DNA of 64,000 bases, taken from positions 19,537,631-19,601,630 of the forward strand of contig CM053802.1 of NCBI GenBank assembly GCA_028671895.1, given 5' to 3'. The notes beneath the pieces are model-generated. The model made no database searches and was not told the origin of the DNA. It saw only the letters and a list, made by a program, of their open reading frames with translations. The translations under genes and the position numbers were made by a program. How positions within the stretch are numbered: the stretch's first letter is position 1; each line of letters opens with the position of its first letter. Of the stretch, positions 45,357-57,500 are shown piece by piece. This DNA comes from Oenanthe sinensis (lineage: Eukaryota > Streptophyta > Magnoliopsida > Apiales > Apiaceae).

Positions 45357-45688
45357 AAACATTAATCCTTAAAAGATAAATAAATGACTCTTACACGAGA
45401 AATCCTTAAAACCTTGAATCCACAAAAAAATGTGAGAAATCTCTTTAGGATTTTTTTAATTCAATCCATAATAATTTAATAATTCTTGTACAATGTTTAG
45501 AGATAATATATATATCATCTCTGACGTGGAAATATAATATAAAGCAACCCAATATAAATTGGAACTTTCCTCCCCTAACAACTAAATATATTATGATATA
45601 AGTAAGTTCAATATAATTTGAATTTTTCTTTTCTAAATTATAGATACTAAAATCTCATACTAAAATATGGGGTCTCTTGTCCTACATC
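45357..45688 (-). repeat. 3' LTR (truncated) of the gypsy-like element
   Basis: It is co-linear with 46876-47236. It lacks the TGACGCAGAACGG outer end present in the other copy. It is bounded at 45688 by TCCTACATCA (inverted TGATGTAGGA). Confidence 0.72.
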
Positions 45689-45699
45689 AATCCCTTCCA

Positions 45700-46420
45700 A
45701 AAACTCGACCTCGAGTTAATGTCGGGATATAGAGGACTTCATCTGCATTTTGTTTATCTCTCCATAGTGGTATTTTTATAGGCAAACACTTTACTGGAAT
45801 CATGTCTTTGAACTCTTCTACAAGGTCTTTTAATGACAACCATTTAATTAATCCAACAACATCTTGATTACTTATTGTCAACATAGAACTTGAATCAACT
45901 GCAACGTCTTTAAACCCATCAATTGTGCAAATATGTAACACACCTTAAAAAAAATGGATTTAAGACACCATTATCCTCAAATGGATACAAAATATATTTC
46001 TCATCATGATTTATGAACTCAACTATTTTCTCTCTTCTTCCATGATATAAATTATAAGAGTACCTTTGTAATTGCTCCACTGCTGCAAATCATCTACCGG
46101 TTTATAAATCTCCATGGTTAATTTTTGCACACCTTTAATGAGATGTTCATCATCATTCTTTTTTTCATGAACATCATAAAAACTTTCTTAGTTGCGTTTT
46201 TCTCTATCCTCATCATTGACTTCTTCTTTAATCACATTAGTTGTCTCGCAATTCAAAGATACAAAATTTTCACAACTTAATGTCTCATCACCTCCAACAA
46301 TCTCCGAATCTTTTAAATCTTCTGAAACTTCTTTCGTATTATCATCATCAAACTCTTTTCTATCTCCCACATACAATAAAATATCAGGTTTGACTTGAGG
46401 ACTTTCATCAAACACATCGT
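45700..46420 (-). pseudogene. Remnant polyprotein of the gypsy-like element
   Basis: Two short minus-strand frames (45941-45687 and 46415-46188) are acidic and Lys-rich. They match no domain I can name. The one next to the LTR ends SRSSFWKGL in an alternative frame, similar to the end of gypsy polyproteins. Reverse transcriptase and integrase motifs are absent. Confidence 0.45.
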
Positions 46421-46539
46421 TAACATTATTGATATCACCAATATAACTCGAAACTTGTTGTGCCTCCTTTTCTATACACTATGTCACCAATTGATTGCTC
46501 TGTACCCAATTTTGGTGATTCTGAAAAATGAACTAATCA

Positions 46540-46814
46540 TAATTAGGAGATAAAAATCGGTTCATCAACATCTGTTTCCTCCTCCTCCAAGATTGAGTCG
46601 GTGCTTTTCCTTCACGTCTCCTATTAATTTGTAACTTCTCCCACCATACCGCAGAACCACTCCGTAATTTACAAGCCACCAATTTCACCTTTTTATAGTC
46701 AACAACCTCCCTAAACTCAAAATAATGCTCAATATCTGAAATTCAATCTAAAAAATTTTCGGTCTCTAACATCCCATAAAATAATGGAATATTAGCATAA
46801 AATCCAATCAACAT
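46540..46814 (-). pseudogene. Gypsy gag fragment with a nonsense codon
   Basis: From the ATG at 46814 the frame reads MLIGFYANIPLFYGMLETENFLD, a TGA where Trp is expected, then DIEHYFEFREV and VKLVACKLRSGSAVWWEKL. This matches the retrotransposon gag (capsid) domain of Ty3/gypsy elements, in which YFEF...VKLVAxKLxGxAxxWW is typical. Confidence 0.8.
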
Positions 46815-46847
46815 AGAACGAGGCAAAATCTTTACTCTAATACCACT

Positions 46848-47236
46848 TGACGCAGAACGGAAGCAAAGAAAAAACAAACATTAATCCTTAAAAGATAAAT
46901 AAAAGACTTTTACACGAGAAATCCTTAAACACCTTGATTTCACAAGGAAGAATTCTTGAATCCACAAGAAAAGAAGAGAAATCTCTATAAGATTTTTTAA
47001 TTCAATCCATAATAATTTAATAATTATCTTACAATGTTTAGAGATAATATATATATTATCCATGACATGAAAATATAATATAAAACAGCCCAATATAAAT
47101 TGGAACTTTCCTCACCTAACAACTAAATATATTATAATATAAATAAGTTCAATATAATTTGAACTTTCCTTTATTAAATTATAAATACTAAAATCTCGTA
47201 CTAAAATATAGGATCTCTTCTCCTACATAACCCCCT
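46848..47236 (-). repeat. 5' LTR of the gypsy-like element
   Basis: It starts (plus strand) TGACGCAGAACGG next to the primer-binding site and ends CTCCTACATA. It is co-linear with the left LTR with a few indels. Confidence 0.75.
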
Positions 47237-48741
47237 CATTCGATTCTCTTCCAATTTAACACTAACATAAGTTCTCTATCTTGGACAGTCTACTAGTTTT
47301 GCAAAATTACCTCTTTTCTGCTTCTACATAGCACGTGAAACTAATTTATGCATATAAATTTAAAAATGTATGTATTTCCGAAATCTTTGCCTTTGAAAGC
47401 TAACAAGTTTACACCAATATACCTACATAACCTTGAATACTCCAATGAATATCTTATAGTTTATTGAATTTGAATCAATCAACTTGGTGGGTATTTGACA
47501 TTTCTTCTATATGGGCTATAAGCCCATTTGAACTTGTACCTGTTTACTCCTATAGTTTTTGGACTTTTTAGAACTTGTATGGGTCTTTACTCTCTTCTCC
47601 TCTGTGTGTTTTGTTAAACACTTAAACCACACGGTCTAAACCACAATACATGTATTGATCGAATGATTTAATAATGTGAAATGGAGGTGAGTGTTGTGTT
47701 GTTTGCTCTGTTAAATGACAGGGTTTAGATCTTTATCGGTTTTGTGAGCATAATTGTTCGATGCAAAAAGTGAGGAAAATGGTGAGTTTAATTTCACAGA
47801 CAATGATACACTCCAAAAAAAATATAATTCGGTTACGAAGACCAAAATAATAATATTATTCATGTACAAAAACCATCTCCCATACATAGACTAAAATAGT
47901 TTAAAAATTATATTATTTCTATATAATATTTATATTATTTATTAATGAAATTCATTTGTTTTACACCATATATTACACTAAAAACAATATTTCATGGATA
48001 ATAATACATATTTTTTTCAATTATCTGAAAAGTAATTGTTTTATTTGTATATATAAAAAGATATAAAAATAAATTTATTTTATTAATATTTTTTTGGGCA
48101 GTTTGAAAGACACTACCAAATGAATTTAAATTTGATGTCAGATTATTCATTTGACATAAATTTAATGCAGTATTTTGTTAGAAATTATTTTATATTAAAG
48201 TAGTGTCAAACGACTCAAACTAACATTATTTTAGTATTTTAATATCTTAACTCGATAAGTAATAAGATGATGGCATTATAAAATAATGAATATACTAAAT
48301 TTTTAATATTAAAATTAAATAATAAAATTAGTCAACAATAATTCATAAAAAAATGACACGGATAGAAAAAACAAATTAGCTTCAAGTTGTAAAATATTTA
48401 TTGAATAAATAATTTGATTTTAAATAATTATTGCAAGTAATGGATGGCGGCCCAGCTGTTTCTCAATAATAAAAAAACATAATTTACTGCATAATTATTC
48501 TTGTCTTGTCAGATTTTTATTTCATTCCCAAAAAAAAGAAAAATAAAATAGAGTTGGCAGGTAGGTGGGTGGCTTATAAGCAGTTACCTTAGTTATACTT
48601 GTGATCTCTGTTCTTTCTCCTACATATCATGTAAGTTATCAACAATCAAATGTTTGTTACTATATCATCACAATTCATTATCTCCTGTTATATATATGTG
48701 TTTCTTCTGCAGTAGCTTGCTTTCTTGCCTACTCATTCATA
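47237..48741. other. 5' flank of the hydrolase gene
   Basis: AT-rich sequence, no gene found. The last 150 bp, with TCATTCATAATGG at the start codon, should hold the promoter-proximal leader. No core promoter can be named with confidence. Confidence 0.45.
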
Positions 48742-51700
48742 ATGGCCAAGGACCTGCAAAACCCAGTTGAAGAGGTAGGTGATCCCAGTTCTTACTACTA
48801 ATCTTGCTAACCCAAATTATGTATACATGTTTCTGTGTGTTATTCATTTGGCACCTAGTCAAGTCTCAAGAAAATAATTTGAACGGATTTATCAGGATCT
48901 TATATTATATTATGACAAATCCCTGTATATTTATTATGATAATCTTCATCACATAATTATATATGTTTGTTCTGTTTAGAACAAATATGAGGAATAGATG
49001 TTTGTTTAATCAAGACTTAATTGCAGTTTGGTGGTTCCAACTATTATTTTTTAGGTGCCACACTATTTTGTTTTAAACACAATATTGCATTCCGTCGATT
49101 CATATAAATGGACGTCAGGGTTTTATGTAATTAAATTGACAAGGATAGAAAGGTAAAAGTAATGTATGTCGTGAATATCTTAAGATAATAATCTTTAATT
49201 TCCTAACGTCGGTATATATGACTTGACGGAATGCAATATTGTGTTAAAAATAATATAATTTGGCATCTAAAATGGTACATTTTATATTTGGGCCATTTTT
49301 GTGCTAAAATATAATAGTTGGAACCACCAAACTGCAATTAAGTCTTTAATCAATGACTCATATTGTTCTTCCGGAAAACACAATATTTTTTAAATTACAT
49401 AATATTTATTAAAAATTTAATTGTTTTTTGCATAACACAAATTGTTTTTCCATTCTGATAATGTATAAAAAGACAATTATGCAAAGAAAAATACCTAATA
49501 ATAAAATACAATTATTATGTAAATTTATGAAGAAGTATTGTGTACAGAAAACATGAGTGGGTTTTAAAGTTCCAAGTATGAGCTGACTCTAACTTTAAGT
49601 TGAAGCCGAACCCGTGTATGTAAATGTTTATTCATTTGGCAACTTAACAAGATGAATTTCCTTTGATCAGGTCGTCATTGGGGAAGAAAGAGGCCATGTC
49701 AGATTGATCACCTTGAATCGACCTCGTCAATTAAATGTCATATCTTCCAAAGTGGTAAGCTCATTGTGTATGATGAACCCAAATCTCAATCCATTTTAAT
49801 TGTTGAGTATTTTATTAATATTTTGTCATCCCTCAGTGTTGCTGATTATGTATATTACCTTTCCTTGGATGTAGGTTTCCCTCTTAGCAGAATATTTGGA
49901 AAAGTGGGAAAGAGATGATGATGCAGAGCTAGTCATAATCAAGGCTAGTACAACATTTTTTTTAGTTCTCTTTATTATTGTTCGTAGTCTGTTTCAGCGT
50001 TTCCTGCTTTTTGGTTAAGTTACCAACTCAAATAATACTGCTTAAATAGAACTTGTTGAATATAGTTTATGATTCAATTAAAGCATCCCTCTAACACCAT
50101 AAGTTTTTGGGAGAGTTGGTTAACTAATGGTATCGGACCTCAGTTTAGGATTCTCCTACCCCCAAATGTTTAAATTTAATTGCTTGTTTATCTGTATACT
50201 GTCTTCTGATTGTCCACTCATGTGTTGATCCAATTAAGGTTTACTTCTAACACTTGGGAGAGTTGGTTACTTAAGAATAATAATAGAAATCACATAATAT
50301 CTATGTACTACATTTATCAGTGGTAAGTGTTTCATACGAACTTATAAATTAGTTGTGCTTTTTCAGGGAGCTGGTCGTGCCTTCTGTGCTGGTGGGGATT
50401 TGACTATGTTCTATGCTGGCAAAACTTTGAGTAATTACATCATGCTAAAAGCTTTCAAATTTACCAATATTAATGTTATTGTTTGTTTAAAGCTTTTCTA
50501 AAACTGCCAAATTTTTTCTTCTAGAGGATGCATGTCTTGAAGTGGTCTATAGAATGTATTGGCTTTGCTTCCACATTCACTCCTACAAAAAAACTCAGGT
50601 ATACTTACTAATAATTTTTTTCTAAGGCAAAAAAAAGGGAAATAGGCTGAGATTTGTTACGTATAGTACTTGTTGGGCAGATTTCTAATTGTACATGTAT
50701 ATGGCAGGTTGCTCTTGTTAATGGAATTTCCATGGGCGGAGGAGCATCTTTTATGGTTCCTATGACGTTCTCGGTGGTTACAGAAAAAGCTGTATGTAAT
50801 ACTTAATCTCCCTGAGATTTATGCATCACCCGTCAGTCACATTACTCATCCAACTCTTATATTTAATAATTTTACTAATAAAATAATGGCTTTGTTATAA
50901 AGGAGCATAAACTCCCACTTCAGATCTAAAGATTTTCTTTTTCCAGACCTGAATATCAGTTAAGTATGAGAATTTTTCAAAATAACTTCTACACTGGATA
51001 ATGTGATAGAAACGAAGACACTGTTTCGATAAATAATACGACATGCAATGGCAAGGTTATTATAGACATTAATAAATTGTGTTAAATGAACAATTGAGAG
51101 CTTTCTGATTTTGGGCAAAATACCCTTTGAAGTATCAGCTCTTAGCTGATGACTCACAATTTCACTATAATAGAAATTAATTTCATTCAGTGCCATCTGA
51201 CTACTGTTTGTTGCATTTTAAACTTTTTGCTACAAAGAGCTGACTCATATTTGGATATGTTTGGAGGCCGAAAAAATTCGAAGGGGTTGGTAATTATAGT
51301 GCTTCATCTTATTAGTGTTCTCAATCCTGCTAACTCAGTTTTTTTCATGTATATCTTGAACATAATCAGGTTTTTGCAACTCCAGAGACAAGTATTGGGT
51401 TTCACACAGAGTGTGGGTTCTCGTACATGCTTTCCCATCTTCCTGGGCATCTGGGTAAGCTATCAGCAAGTATAACTTTTCCTTGTAGAGATATTCAAAG
51501 CTCCTCACTAAATAAGGATTTTTTCCCTATAACTTAAAATCTATGATTGTAGATAATAGGGAATGTTCATGGAAGTAGTGACATCTGATGTTAATGTGTT
51601 CTGTCAAACTGATGGTATGTTATAATGTCTATGCAGGAGAATATTTGGCCTTAACAGGGGCAAGGTTGAATGGCAAAGACCTTGTTGCAATTGGGTTTGC

Positions 51701-53423
51701 AACACATTTTGTTCCTTCTGAGGTACTCCAACACAACATTAATTCTCTAGTATCCACGTTTTATGTTCTTATTGTTGGAAAGAGTTCTTTTTAACTTCAG
51801 AACATCAATCTTCCTAAGGTTTTTATACAAATTAACTAATATGATATCCATTTTTTGTTTATAGAAAATCAATGAGCTGGAGCAGCATTTGCTAAGAATA
51901 AACTCTGGTGATAGGAATGCAGTCAAAGCTGGAATTGAGGACTTCTCCATAGATGTTCAGCTTGATGATGATAGTGTTTTAAAAAAGTAAATGAAATTGA
52001 AAGAAAAAGTCGTAGTTGCTACTTTGAAAGGTTGATCCGACCATTAATTTTGCTTCTTTTTGCAGGCAGTCAATAATAGATGAGTGCTTTTCCAAAAATT
52101 CAGTGGAGGAGATTATAAAATCTTTGGTAACTTTAATTTTACAATGAAAACTATGTTTTTTTTTCTGGACATGTTGTCAAAGAATTTCCCGCTTCTTCAT
52201 CTACCCAGCTGAAAATTTTGCATAACCTTTTTGTGCTTTGACTTCAGGAGATTGAGTCTAGCAGGGAAGGAAATGCTTGGATTAACAGTGTACTTGCAGG
52301 ATTAAAAAAATCATCTCCTTTGGCGTTGAAAATAACACTTAGATCGGTACTTTTCATTTTCTTTTTTAAAGCTGATATTGGCTACAAAGATATTTTTTTT
52401 CTGTATGTTCTATAGAATATAACTTTGGATGACACTAACCTTATGTATTACTGTGCTGGAGTTTTCACCTCAATAAGGTGAGCGACAAGTAGAAATCATA
52501 TCTAACCTTTGTGATAGCACATCTTACATTTACATTTGTTCTTAAACATTCTATAGATCCGTGAAGGGAGACATCAAACACTTTCTGAGTCCTTGAGGAA
52601 AGAATTTAGAGTGACAATGAATATTCTTCGAACTGCGGTGTCTGGTGACATGTATGAGGTAGTTAAGTTTATAAATCTCTGACGGATACATTTATCACCA
52701 TCTAATTCAAGTAATCAGATCTAGCAACACAAATTATTCTTTACCTCTGCACTGATGCTATATACTTGTCCAATCATTCAGGGTATCAGAGCTCTTGCCA
52801 TTGAAAAAGATAATGCTCCAAAGGTATACTTATTCCCTTCATAGTTCAACATATGATAACTTGAGTCAGACTACTTTTTACTTAATTTCATATGATTGAT
52901 AGTAATTCCATAACTAGCAACCTTTTGCCATTGATTTGTCAGTATGTAGTACTAGGTCAGCTAATAAAATAAATATTACTATTGGTGATACTAGCCTCTC
53001 ACATGTATACAATAAATATTATTTAGTATATAATATACACTAGCCATATTATTGGTTATCATCGTGAAAAGGATTATTGCCAAACAAGAAAAAATAAGAG
53101 AAGGGACTGCATGTTACATCTCTGTTGCTTGTTCCCCGCCGTCTTAATAATCAAATAAACTAAATTACAGTGGGATCCTCCATCTCTGGACAAAGTGGAT
53201 GATGAGAAAGTGGACTTTGTTTTCCGGCCATTCCTTGAAGAACTAGAGCTTGCAATTCCTGAAACAGAAGACTGCAGGTATGTTTTAGCTTAGTTTTTGA
53301 TGTTGGTTTTGTCATTCATCATGGTAGTGTACTAAATTCATGATAATTTTGGCAACAAAATGGAAAAACAGATGGGATGGGAAATTTGAGAATTCAGCGT
53401 ACGCACATCCACAGAATGTTTGA
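48742..53423 (+). CDS. 3-hydroxyisobutyryl-CoA hydrolase-like protein
   Basis: Fifteen exons join in phase to 387 aa: 48742-48774, 49671-49754, 49875-49943, 50367-50430, 50525-50598, 50708-50791, 51370-51454, 51637-51722, 51865-51986, 52066-52126, 52248-52346, 52557-52658, 52782-52823, 53171-53277 and 53372-53423. The crotonase fold is clear: LITLNRPRQLNVIS, then IIKGAGRAFCAGGDL (oxyanion region), NGISMGGGASFMVP, and FATPETSIGFHTECGFSYML. The family removes CoA from 3-hydroxyisobutyryl-CoA in valine breakdown. E142 (PET) matches the catalytic Glu. At the usual catalytic Asp the residue is Glu150 (HTECG), so activity may differ. There is no C-terminal peroxisomal signal (ends HPQNV). Intron 3 seems to begin with GC (AAG|GCTAGT). 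Confidence 0.92.
49014..49344. mobile_element. Mutator-type MITE in intron 1
   Basis: The ends GACTTAATTGCAGTTTGGTG and the inverted right end are identical over at least 34 bases. A perfect 9-bp target duplication TTTAATCAA flanks the element (49005-49013 and 49345-49353). It is 331 bp, non-coding and can form a long hairpin in the pre-mRNA of the hydrolase gene. Confidence 0.93.
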
Positions 53424-53717
53424 CGAGTCAAATATATATCTGGGCAGCAGCTTAATATAATCAATTACATCTATCGAATTTGTTCACTATCTTGATGATG
53501 GTGTTTGTTCTTAATATAATTTCTGTATTGTATCATGATAATTTGAAAGGACAATATATGCAATATCAATCTTTGCCGATTTTGTACTTTGAAACCTCAT
53601 AATAACTGCATTGCCTACTTCCTATTTGCCTATTTTTGCCTGTTGCTATGATTTTCTTTACAATAGTTGTAATATGTGAACTACATGTGGATATAATTTG
53701 TCTCCTGTTTTCCCAAT
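53424..53717 (+). other. Probable 3' UTR of the hydrolase gene
   Basis: The stretch between the stop codon and the retrotransposon LTR. It is AT-rich and likely includes the polyadenylation region. The LTR begins 294 bp after the stop. Confidence 0.5.
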
Positions 53718-54465
53718 TGCACAAGTAGAAGGGGGGTTGAATACTTGTGTGTCTTTTCTGCCTGATTTAAAATCAAATTAAGAACAAAGCTCAAACACAA
53801 AGATATGAATAAGTACTGTTTGTATTATTGATTTGTAAATACAAAACTCTCCTAGGGTGTATACAAACCCTAGCAGCTTCTCTGTGTTTATCACAACAAC
53901 TCTCTCTATCTCTATGCTCTCATAAAATATCACTCAGTTAATTATGCTTCGACTCACACCTTTACAATTATGTTACATAGAGTTTATATAGAGAGCTACT
54001 TATCAACTAATAACAGAAAGATAAATTACAATAGGAATATAATTCCTAATTATTAGTTGACAGTTTCCTTCTAAAATTCTCTTTCCTTCCCATAGCATAT
54101 CTGCAATATATTTATCTTGATCTTCGAAGACTTTCCATTCCCGTGATCCTTTATCAAATTTAACTTTAACTGTATAGACTCTGAAATCTTCAGACTCTGA
54201 TGATCTTCAGACTTTGATCATTGGTAGACTCTGACAGATCATAGACTCTGATAGTCTATAGACTCCGATCACCTTCCAGACTCTGATCTTCATGCAGACT
54301 CTGGTTTCACTTTCTTCAGAAATTCTTCTAAGTACAAGTAACATGAATGTTGACTATCTAGACTCTGATTATACATTTCAGAGACTAGAAAGACTTATTA
54401 CATATAAACTGTGCTAGACCCTGTTCTAGTATTTTGCACATCATCAAATGAATACATTCCTAACA
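53718..54465 (-). repeat. 3' LTR of the Sirevirus-like element
   Basis: On the minus strand it begins TGTTAGGAATG at 54465 and ends CCCCCCTTCTACTTGTGCA at 53718. Eight or more GACTCTGA-type motifs cluster at 54174-54375. The partner LTR should lie beyond 64000. Confidence 0.85.
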
Positions 54466-54478
54466 ATCTCCCCCTATT
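54466..54478 (-). other. Polypurine tract
   Basis: On the minus strand AAATAGGGGGAGAT immediately precedes the LTR start TGTTAGG. Such a G-rich tract is typical of Sirevirus-like elements. Confidence 0.82.
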
Positions 54479-54586
54479 TATGCTTTATAAAATGTAAGCA
54501 TAAATCAAGGTTTGATGATGTCAAAACTAAAGAATAAAACTATTAATCTAGGACAATATAAAAGAATTATAAAAAAAAATTACTTC

Positions 54587-57500
54587 TCATTTAATCTTCT
54601 CAAAGGCTGGATTGTTCTTCAAAAATGAATTCAACATATTTTCCTCCACAATTGCCAGAGCTTCACCAACAAATTTCTTCAATTTTTTCATTTCTTCACT
54701 TGAGCATTTGATTTGACAGTAAGCTGCTCTCAGATCATTTGCACTGCTTTCTTGATCTTTTAAGTCCTTCAACATCAGAACACTAACTTTCCCACTCATA
54801 GGCTGAAACCCAAAGTAATGACCCACACCTTCTTGAAATTTGACTTGTTTTTCTTCTAATGGCATGGCTTGATCATTTCCTTCAGTATCAATATATTTTA
54901 AAGAAAATTTACCCATTTGTCGATTTGCCTGTCTGTGCAAAGTCAGCTTCCTGTCAATCTCCTGGAACCATTTGTGAGTGATAGCCTCTTTTCTTTTGTT
55001 CACTTCATAAGCAATTTGTAATAAGAATCTAATATACTGTAGTTCCTCAGCCTGTTTAAAAAAGATAAAAATTTGATTGGCTAATCCATCTTACACTTCC
55101 ACCTTCTAAGAAATATACCAACATCTCATTCTGCACCTTTTCTATGCCTCCCTGTCCTTGTATCTTTCTTTCAAAAACATTATAAATAATTTGAGCAAAC
55201 ACCACTTTGTTTAGATGCTTCTGTGTGATCTTCTCAAACTGCCTATCTGTCAAAGATTGAGGATCCCTGGTTAGAGTAGATGTTCTGTCAATGTCAGATT
55301 CTTCAAAACCTCCAAGTCCTGTCTTCTTTTTAGCTCTAAGTTGCAGATTTGATTGACTGCATTTCCAGTATGAAGGTTCTTGAGTTTGATCAGAGTCTGA
55401 CTTCTTTATTTGCTTATCAGAGTTTGACTTAGACTCTGATTTCCCATGTCTAGTCCCTGACTGATGTGTTTGAGTTTTTGCTACTCCAGATTGCTTTTGT
55501 TGCACATCATCAAGACCCCTAGGACCATGAGAACTATCACCAGTTTCATCATCATCACCATCTCTTCTCCTTTTAACTCCCTTTGATTTATCTTTGCATC
55601 CATCATCCTTATTTCTCCTGGAGGATTCACCTTGCTTCTCCCCCCTTTTTGACATCATCATTACTGGTGACAGCCAAAAGAATCTGTTCAAGAACTATTG
55701 AGATATGGGCATGTGCTGCAATGACTGAATCAACCTTGGTGGTCAAATCAGAGACTGTAGTTTGGAGAGAGGCTTGAGTTGTAGTGATAGCAGCTAGAGC
55801 ATCTTTGAAGGCTACCTCTTTGGATAATTGAAGGGAGTGAATTTTGTCAAATCTTGTACTGAGTAGAGAGGTAGTATTATCAACACCAGTGAGTTTGGTT
55901 TGAATATGGAAAATATCCTTGACCACACCAGCCAATTGTACAACAACAGTCTCTGTCTCAACCTTGACATCTCTATCCAGAGCTTGAGCTTCTTCACCAG
56001 GATAGTGACCATGTTCTTGTTGAAAAGACTTCTTCTGAAAGGCTGGAAGTCTCTCAGATTGATGAATTGCCATGATACAAGCAAAATAATCTTTATCAGT
56101 TATGCCTCTTTGCTGTGCAGACTCCCAAGACTGAGGAAACACCTGATCAAAATAGACAAAAGAAGGGGTAACTTGATCATCATCTTCAGAAGTGCACTCC
56201 TCAGCAACAGGCTCAAGCTTTGTGATTGGAGGTGTAAACTCTGGTGGTGGTGTAGACTCGGAAACTGCAAACGGAACTATAGACTCTGACTCCTCCTAAG
56301 AGTGATCAGAGACTGTAGACTCTGGAAGTCTAGCCCTTATAGGCATGATTAAAAGTGGTTCTTCTGACTTCAAATTTGCAGCCTCAGTTAAAATGACAGT
56401 GTTATCCACCAAAGTCTCCATGACTCTATCTGCTCTCCTTGCTAGAGAATCCACCAGATGAAGTTGTGGTCTCTGTGTAAATGATTTCTGAGCCGCAAGA
56501 GCCTCCTCTTTTTTGTCAATCTGCAAAATCAATAAAAGTGAATTTTCATCCATCCCCTACTCCAACTCATTGGACCAACTCTGTGGAAAATCTTGATCCC
56601 AATAAGTAAAGTTAGGTTCAGGATACCCTAGTCTCTCATTCTCACAGTGGGGTTGGGCACCCACTTTCTCAATCTCACTCAGGCTCCCTACAGCCTTTTC
56701 TACCTCTCTTTTTGCCTAGACCAGTGCTAGCCTCTCAGATATTTTTGCACTCATTTTGGAGGGTGCACTCAAGAATCCTACAGAAGAGGGGTTGAAAGAG
56801 AATGATTGTGCTTCAATACCTGAACCACCTTGATGGAGGGGAACCCCTTCATATGTCTGAAGGCTATGGGTTTCCACCAAGGGGTGAGCAGCAACAGATT
56901 CTGACCCCTTACAAGTATCTTCTTTCTTTTCAGAATCTGTTGGCTCCAGTATTCTAGTCTCAGGGTCTACTCTAGACTCTGACTGCATCAGTATGACTTC
57001 ATTAGAAGCCAGAGTCTGAGTGTCACCATCTTGGACTGTTGTTGCTTGAGACTCCCCCTCAAGGTGGATAGACTCTGATAGAATAGATGTGGAAATATCT
57101 TCATGAGCATCCATCAGAGTCTGTCCTCCCATATCACTGGGGTTCTCATCAGCTTTTTGGTGAGTTGTCAAGGAGGGCCTAACAGCATACTCCACTGCCC
57201 CACTATCACCCAACCTCTGACTAGGTGGTTCTTGTGTGGGTGAGGCAGACTGAGCATCTTTATCACTAGTCACCACTGGTGCACTAGTCCCAACCTCCAA
57301 CTGCCATGCATCACCTGCTACCTCCTGTTGTTCTTCAAGAATAAATGCATCCAACTTGTGATGAAAGGCCCTTAGATGGATTGCATTGATTGCCTGGGCA
57401 TCTGTGAGATTGAAGAGTTCCTGCAGTTCCCTTCTTACTCTTTGAAAATATGTGCCCTTAATTGATCCAGTCTACTTTGGTAGGTTGGATAGATGTATTT

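Larger units (their letters stand above)
45357..47236 (-). mobile_element. Deleted Ty3/gypsy-like LTR retrotransposon
   Basis: Direct repeats at about 45357-45688 and 46848-47236 share AAACATTAATCCTTAAAAGATAA, the GAGAAATCTCT block and a TCCTACAT end. On the minus strand the right copy is the 5' LTR. It ends GCGTCA, then AG, then TGGTATTAGAG, a plausible initiator tRNA-Met primer site (46835-46845). A gag piece follows. Most pol is absent and the interior is about 1.2 kb. The left LTR has lost its outer end. Confidence 0.75.

Noticed and set aside
45687..46415. A host gene on the minus strand
   Set aside because: It lies between two LTRs and behind a gypsy gag, so it is element interior; no host family is recognised.
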